The notes under the pieces are model-generated. The model was not told where the DNA came from, made no database searches, and saw only the letters and a program-made list of their open reading frames with translations. A stretch of DNA of 35,337 bases from the NCBI GenBank assembly GCA_029261155.1, contig JAJDBW010000022.1:1-35337 (forward strand), given 5' to 3'. This document shows, one piece after another, positions 32,436 to 35,337 of this stretch. The translations under genes were made by a program, and so were the position numbers. The DNA is from Nitrospirota bacterium. GTDB lineage: Bacteria > Nitrospirota > Nitrospiria > SBBL01 > JAADHI01. Every line of letters starts with the position of its first letter. The first letter of the stretch is position 1.

Positions 32436-33361
32436 TACTTTTTCAGCAATTTACTTAGACGAATGTCCGGTTTTTCATCCTCCACCTTTTTTTGGATCTT
32501 TGATACCCGTGACGCGGATATCCCAAACGTTGCGGCAACCTCTGCCAAGGGGATATTGCCCCCGCGTCGAAGCAGATATACCGCGGCCTCATATCCTTGA
32601 GGGTTCCGATGGTTCTCAAGATCTTGCCTATCGACATCATACGTTTGGCTGACCGCTTTCATGATCGCGTCTGCACTAGGTCGATTCGGATGCTGCTGAT
32701 TGCGCGGTACCTCTTTCCAATTCTTCTCGGTTACTTTTGTCTGCATTCGCTTCAAAAACGCTTCCCCTCCCAACCAGACCTGTCCACGGAGGTCTTCCCA
32801 GGGAGAGGTTTTCCCTATGCCCTCAGATACAAAACGCCGATAGGCCGCCTGCGCCTCTTGTGCGTCCTTTCCGAATTGACTTAACACCCAACCCACTGCT
32901 AACCAATTGGGTGCTTTTTCTTTTCCGACGGTCGCCCGATAGCTACTCCACGGCCAGTCGCTCACACGTCGAATCATCCCTGCACGTAGGGGATTGAGGA
33001 CGATATATCGGCAGAGTTCTAATAAGTAGCTTTCTCGTTCGACGACAATACTTTTATATCGCCCCTGCAGCACATGCCCCACGCGGCCATGTCTGCGATT
33101 AAAGGATTGGGTGTACACGCTGTTTAAGCGCCGCATGCCTTGAACAAGCTTCCCTTCGGGTGTTTCTAATAGTAGATGATAATGGTTGTCCATCAGACAG
33201 TAGGCATAGCAATACCATCTTTGTTGTGCGATTTCCCGACCGAGCAGCTCGATAAATCGCTGCCGGTCTTCGTCGTCGATAAAGAGGGTCTGTCGAGCAT
33301 TTCCTCGGGCGCTGAGGTGGTAGAGTGCACCGGGATATTCTATTCGAAGAGGTCGAGCCAT
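32420..33361 (-). CDS. REP-associated tyrosine (Y1/IS200-like, RAYT) transposase
   Basis: The 313-aa protein starts ARPLRIEYPGALYHLSARGN, the usual RAYT opening. It carries the metal-binding histidine pair H60-x-H62 in CLMDNHYHLLLE, then VLQGRYKSIVVERESYLLELCRYIVLNPLRAGM with the catalytic-tyrosine region. The C-terminal third (residues about 235-300) is a DnaA/HTH-like DNA-binding domain (GGNIPLAEVAATFGISASRVSKI). Such proteins nick and join single-stranded DNA at small palindromic or GGGG/GTAG-type repeats. The frame is intact, so the enzyme could be active on the inverted repeats around it and on related copies in the islet. Confidence 0.92.
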   Translation of the reverse strand: MARPLRIEYPGALYHLSARGNARQTLFIDDEDRQRFIELLGREIAQQRWYCYAYCLMDNHYHLLLETPEGKLVQGMRRLNSVYTQSFNRRHGRVGHVLQGRYKSIVVERESYLLELCRYIVLNPLRAGMIRRVSDWPWSSYRATVGKEKAPNWLAVGWVLSQFGKDAQEAQAAYRRFVSEGIGKTSPWEDLRGQVWLGGEAFLKRMQTKVTEKNWKEVPRNQQHPNRPSADAIMKAVSQTYDVDRQDLENHRNPQGYEAAVYLLRRGGNIPLAEVAATFGISASRVSKIQKKVEDEKPDIRLSKLLKKYKVKI

Positions 33362-33367
33362 GAGGCC

Positions 33368-33700
33368 TTATTTACAAGGTACAGAAGGTAAAGTCAAGAT
33401 CTGACCCCTTTTCTTTTGGTGTGACCCCTTTTCTTTTCGGGTGTATTGGTCGACTTCTTTTCCAAAAATTAGATTAGTTTGTTTTTGAGCTAAATTAATA
33501 ATGACAAGTAAACACTGAACATTTTGAATGTTAAACTTTGTTTTAAAATCTATCAGCCTTATTATGGCATCTTCCTTTTTCTTTTTTTTATCATGCCACC
33601 AATCTTTTAGGATGTCATTGAGAGCAGATTTAAAATACAGAGATAAGACAAGAATAAAATTGAGGATGATACTGATGATTATGACTGCAGCAGTCGCCAA
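33368..33700 (-). CDS. Small membrane-anchored hypothetical protein, 3' end altered by the RAYT insertion
   Basis: The frame opens with TTG at 33700 and encodes 110 aa. A hydrophobic helix (AAVIIISIILNFILVLSLYF) is followed by a Lys-rich cytosolic part (WWHDKKKKKEDAIIRLIDF) and a second hydrophobic stretch. The final 20 or so residues are read from the repeat sequences at 33389-33437, so the native C-terminus is missing. The A/T-rich codon use differs from purT next door. No family is recognised; it may be a fragment. Confidence 0.45.
   Translation of the reverse strand: MATAAVIIISIILNFILVLSLYFKSALNDILKDWWHDKKKKKEDAIIRLIDFKTKFNIQNVQCLLVIINLAQKQTNLIFGKEVDQYTRKEKGSHQKKRGQILTLPSVPCK
33389..33408. 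repeat. 20-bp terminal inverted repeat, right copy
   Basis: TAAAGTCAAGATCTGACCCC is the exact reverse complement of 32416-32435. It lies 28 bp upstream of the transposase start codon and is followed by T-rich sequence and a second TGACCCC. Confidence 0.8.
33402..33437. repeat. Tandem 16-bp direct repeat overlapping the right end of the RAYT unit
   Basis: TGACCCCTTTTCTTTT occurs at 33402-33417 and again at 33422-33437, a 20-bp period. The first copy includes the outer 7 bp of the inverted repeat. It may be the trace of an end duplication or of two successive insertions. Confidence 0.6.
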
Positions 33701-33764
33701 CGTTTAACCCTCAAACCCTCTGTGTCTAAGCAAGTGGGATGTACATATGAGGCACTAGTAACCA

Positions 33765-33777
33765 GGTCAGGCTTGGC
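33765..33777. repeat. Right copy of the 13-bp inverted repeat framing the accessory islet
   Basis: GGTCAGGCTTGGC pairs with 29098-29110. It lies 55 bp before the end of purT. The two copies enclose 4.65 kb holding the 306-aa, 784-aa, RAYT and 110-aa genes. Confidence 0.45.
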
Positions 33778-33832
33778 ATATCGGTTATTGGGGTAGTGAA
33801 CGGCGCCTCCGCCAGCGATTCATCAATTTTAC

Positions 33833-35014
33833 TCAATCCGTTTTTACACGGACTTTCTCCGCAGCCTTGTTCGCAAGCTGTCGGGCTTCTTCGATGGACT
33901 CGCCTGTCGCCAAGGCCACGCCCAAACGACGACGGCCTGCGATCTCCGGCTTGCCGAAAAGACGGATCTGCGCCGAAGGCACTTCAAGCGCGGCATCCAA
34001 GCCTTCGTAGGTAATTTCTTTGGACGTCCCTTCTCCCAGTATCACGGCGGAGGCGCTCGGCCCATATTGGCGAATATTTCCAACAGGCAGGCCCAAAATG
34101 GCGCGGGCGTGCAGGGCGAATTCCGTCAAGTCTTGGGAGATGAGGGTGACCATACCGGTGTCGTGCGGGCGCGGAGAGACCTCGCTGAAGAAAACTTTGT
34201 CGCCTCGGATAAATAGCTCCACGCCGTAGATGCCTCGGCCCGCGAGATTTTCAACGACGGTGCGGGCGATGCTATGGGCCTGTTCTCGCGCCCGATCGCT
34301 CATGGGCTGCGGCTGCCACGATTCGCGGTAGTCGCCGTCTTCCTGCCGATGGCCAACCGGCGCGCAAAAGTGGATGCCGTCGATCGCATTGACCGTTAGG
34401 AGCGTAATTTCATAATCAAAGGGGATGAATTGCTCGACGATGACCTTGCCTGCGCCAGCCCGTCCGCCTTGTTGCGCATAGGCCCAGGCCTTGGCGATGT
34501 CCGCTTCGGCCTTCACGACGCTCTGTCCTTTACCGGAGGAACTCATCACGGGCTTCACCACGCAGGGCAGGCCGATTTCCGAAACGGCCTCGCGGTATTC
34601 GGCTTCATTGGCCGCAAAACAATAATCGGAAGTCGGCAACTTCAATTCCTCCGCCACAAGGCGGCGGATGCCTTCGCGGTCCATCGTCAAGCGGGTCGAA
34701 CGCGCCGTGGGGATCACGGTGAAGCCCTCTTTTTCCAAGGCCAACAATTCCTGCGTCGCTATCGACTCAATTTCCGGGACAATATAGTGGGGCTGTTCTT
34801 TGAGAATCACTTCCCGGAGGGCCTTCCCGTCGAGCATGTCGATCACGTGACTCCGATGGGCCACCTGCATCGCCGGGGCATTGGCATAACGGTCCACGGC
34901 GATGACTTCAACACCCAGCCGCTGCATTTCGATCACCACTTCCTTTCCCAATTCCCCGGCCCCGCAAAGCAGCACCCGCGTGGCATTCGCCTTTAAAGGC
35001 GTTCCGATAATCAT
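33833..35014 (-). CDS. purT: Formate-dependent phosphoribosylglycinamide formyltransferase 2
   Basis: PurT formylates GAR using formate and ATP, replacing the folate-dependent PurN step. The 393-aa ATP-grasp protein has an N-terminal [20 protein letters not shown] dinucleotide-like motif, [25 protein letters not shown], and [18 protein letters not shown] (the phosphate loop). Metal and GAR ligands follow in [28 protein letters not shown], and a C-terminal domain contains [15 protein letters not shown] precedes the ATG. Together with purD and purH on the same strand it covers several steps to IMP, but the accessory islet separates it from them. Confidence 0.97.
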   Translation of the reverse strand: MIIGTPLKANATRVLLCGAGELGKEVVIEMQRLGVEVIAVDRYANAPAMQVAHRSHVIDMLDGKALREVILKEQPHYIVPEIESIATQELLALEKEGFTVIPTARSTRLTMDREGIRRLVAEELKLPTSDYCFAANEAEYREAVSEIGLPCVVKPVMSSSGKGQSVVKAEADIAKAWAYAQQGGRAGAGKVIVEQFIPFDYEITLLTVNAIDGIHFCAPVGHRQEDGDYRESWQPQPMSDRAREQAHSIARTVVENLAGRGIYGVELFIRGDKVFFSEVSPRPHDTGMVTLISQDLTEFALHARAILGLPVGNIRQYGPSASAVILGEGTSKEITYEGLDAALEVPSAQIRLFGKPEIAGRRRLGVALATGESIEEARQLANKAAEKVRVKTD

Positions 35015-35057
35015 CAGGCTCTCCTTTTATATTTTTTTGAATCCCTTCAGGTATTTA

Positions 35058-35077
35058 CCCCACTTTAGCAAAGGGGG
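35058..35077. repeat. Short palindromic hairpin upstream of purT
   Basis: CCCC(A)CTTT and AAAGGGG form an 8-bp stem with one bulged A and loop AGC, followed by GGCAAGGGGGGATTTTG. G-rich palindromes of this kind are common interspersed repeats in bacterial genomes. It lies between purT and the right-hand insertion sequence. Confidence 0.4.
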
Positions 35078-35135
35078 GCAAGGGGGGATTTTGTTTTAGA
35101 TACAAAAGATAAATTGTTAGAAAACATAGCGTTGT

Positions 35136-35337
35136 TTACACATTTGTTGATCCATGAAAGTGTTCAAATAGCTTTTCATAAGGGGTCATGTCGCCAATGC
35201 CCTTATGGGGTTTGACGGTATTATAAAAGTTAATGAAACGCAACAGGCTGATCTGTCTTTGCTTTCTATCCGTAAATTGTTCTCTTTTATGCCACATCTC
35301 CATCAAGGTCCGAATGACCCGTTCCGCTTTGCCATTC
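35136..35337 (-). CDS. IS481/IS3-type DDE transposase, C-terminal part, cut by the window edge
   Basis: The last 66 or so codons of an integrase-core transposase are visible on the minus strand. NGKAERVIRTLMEMW contains the third catalytic acid (Glu of DDE), followed by FINFYNTVKPHKGIGDMTPYE, the typical end of the core, and a short tail to TAA at 35138. The 5' part lies outside the window. TGTTAGAAAACATAGCG starting at 35115 could be the terminal inverted repeat, since IS481-type ends begin with TGT; the other end is not visible. Confidence 0.88.
   Translation of the reverse strand, partial: NGKAERVIRTLMEMWHKREQFTDRKQRQISLLRFINFYNTVKPHKGIGDMTPYEKLFEHFHGSTNV

Larger units (their letters stand above)
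32416..33408 (-). mobile_element. RAYT-type transposase unit bounded by perfect 20-bp inverted repeats
   Basis: A 993-bp segment contains a single transposase gene and ends at both sides with GGGGTCAGATCTTGACTTTA or its reverse complement. The gene's stop codon lies inside the left repeat, so almost nothing but the gene and ends is carried. The left junction coincides with the broken 5' end of the 784-aa gene, and the right repeat supplies the final codons of the 110-aa ORF, as expected for an insertion. Confidence 0.7.

Noticed and set aside
34430-34996. A 188-codon + strand frame opposite purT
   Set aside because: Mirror frame of purT codons; composition rich in His/Gly/Arg typical of shadows.
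1-35337. CRISPR arrays, rRNA genes, known riboswitches, prophage genes
   Set aside because: No regularly spaced repeats, no rRNA segments, no recognisable riboswitch consensus and no capsid, tail or integrase genes were seen; the only repeats are those tied to the transposase units or short hairpins.

Overview
The window looks like a chromosomal stretch of a chemolithotrophic or otherwise respiratory Gram-negative-type bacterium. Lipoprotein and periplasmic c-type cytochromes, a split b6-type cytochrome b, and a large cytochrome bd-like oxidase linked to Mrp-type antiporter subunits recall gene clusters described in Nitrospirota (Nitrospira and the manganese-oxidising Ca. Manganitrophus group). 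That placement is from memory of gene content and was not tested by a search.

Layout. Positions 1-141 look like the end of an insertion sequence. A tRNA-Glu(TTC) with its own promoter follows (158-304), then on the + strand a SelT/SelW-like CxxC protein and purA. A strong hairpin near 2150 separates purA from a convergent orphan groES. From about 2200 to the right edge every convincing protein gene is on the minus strand. Reading leftward from 7410, speD, speE, a PLP amino-acid decarboxylase and a HAD phosphatase form a polyamine operon, followed by a DegT-family sugar aminotransferase. speD has a sigma70-like promoter and a small in-frame leader ORF.

The core is one long respiratory gene cluster, transcribed leftward from about 23.3 kb to 7.7 kb, probably from a good promoter at 23314-23342. 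In transcription order it encodes a possible 45-aa peptide, a tetraheme cytochrome c, a monoheme cytochrome c, a NuoL/MrpA-like antiporter subunit, a coupled 47-aa ORF, a NuoM/MrpD-like subunit, an 812-aa bd-like oxidase subunit I fused to cytochrome c, a diheme lipoprotein, a membrane-anchored monoheme c, a diheme protein with an ethylbenzene-dehydrogenase-like heme domain, a carboxypeptidase-regulatory-like anchored protein, a Rieske protein, cytochrome b6-like and subunit IV-like proteins, a 46-aa membrane peptide and a second tetraheme cytochrome c. There are fifteen CxxCH motifs in all. Together these could form a quinol:cytochrome c oxidoreductase plus an oxygen-reducing, ion-translocating oxidase, with the soluble and anchored cytochromes carrying electrons between them.

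Upstream of that cluster (28.0-23.4 kb) lies purH-purD-tsaC and an extended-SDR epimerase, closely spaced. Between purH and purT (28.0-33.8 kb) is an accessory islet. It has an orphan signal-peptide-bearing fragment, a transposase N-terminal remnant, a secreted 306-aa protein, a 784-aa beta-propeller/Ig-like protein ending in an HExxH metallopeptidase-like region, and a RAYT-type transposase unit bounded by perfect 20-bp inverted repeats. The islet is itself framed by 13-bp inverted repeats. purT follows, and an IS481/IS3-type transposase is cut by the right edge.

Many starts here are TTG or GTG. Several start calls were shortened on the basis of Shine-Dalgarno position or signal-peptide fit, as noted in the entries. 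Four protein-coding candidates shorter than 60 codons are called in the gaps, plus a 12-codon leader ORF.
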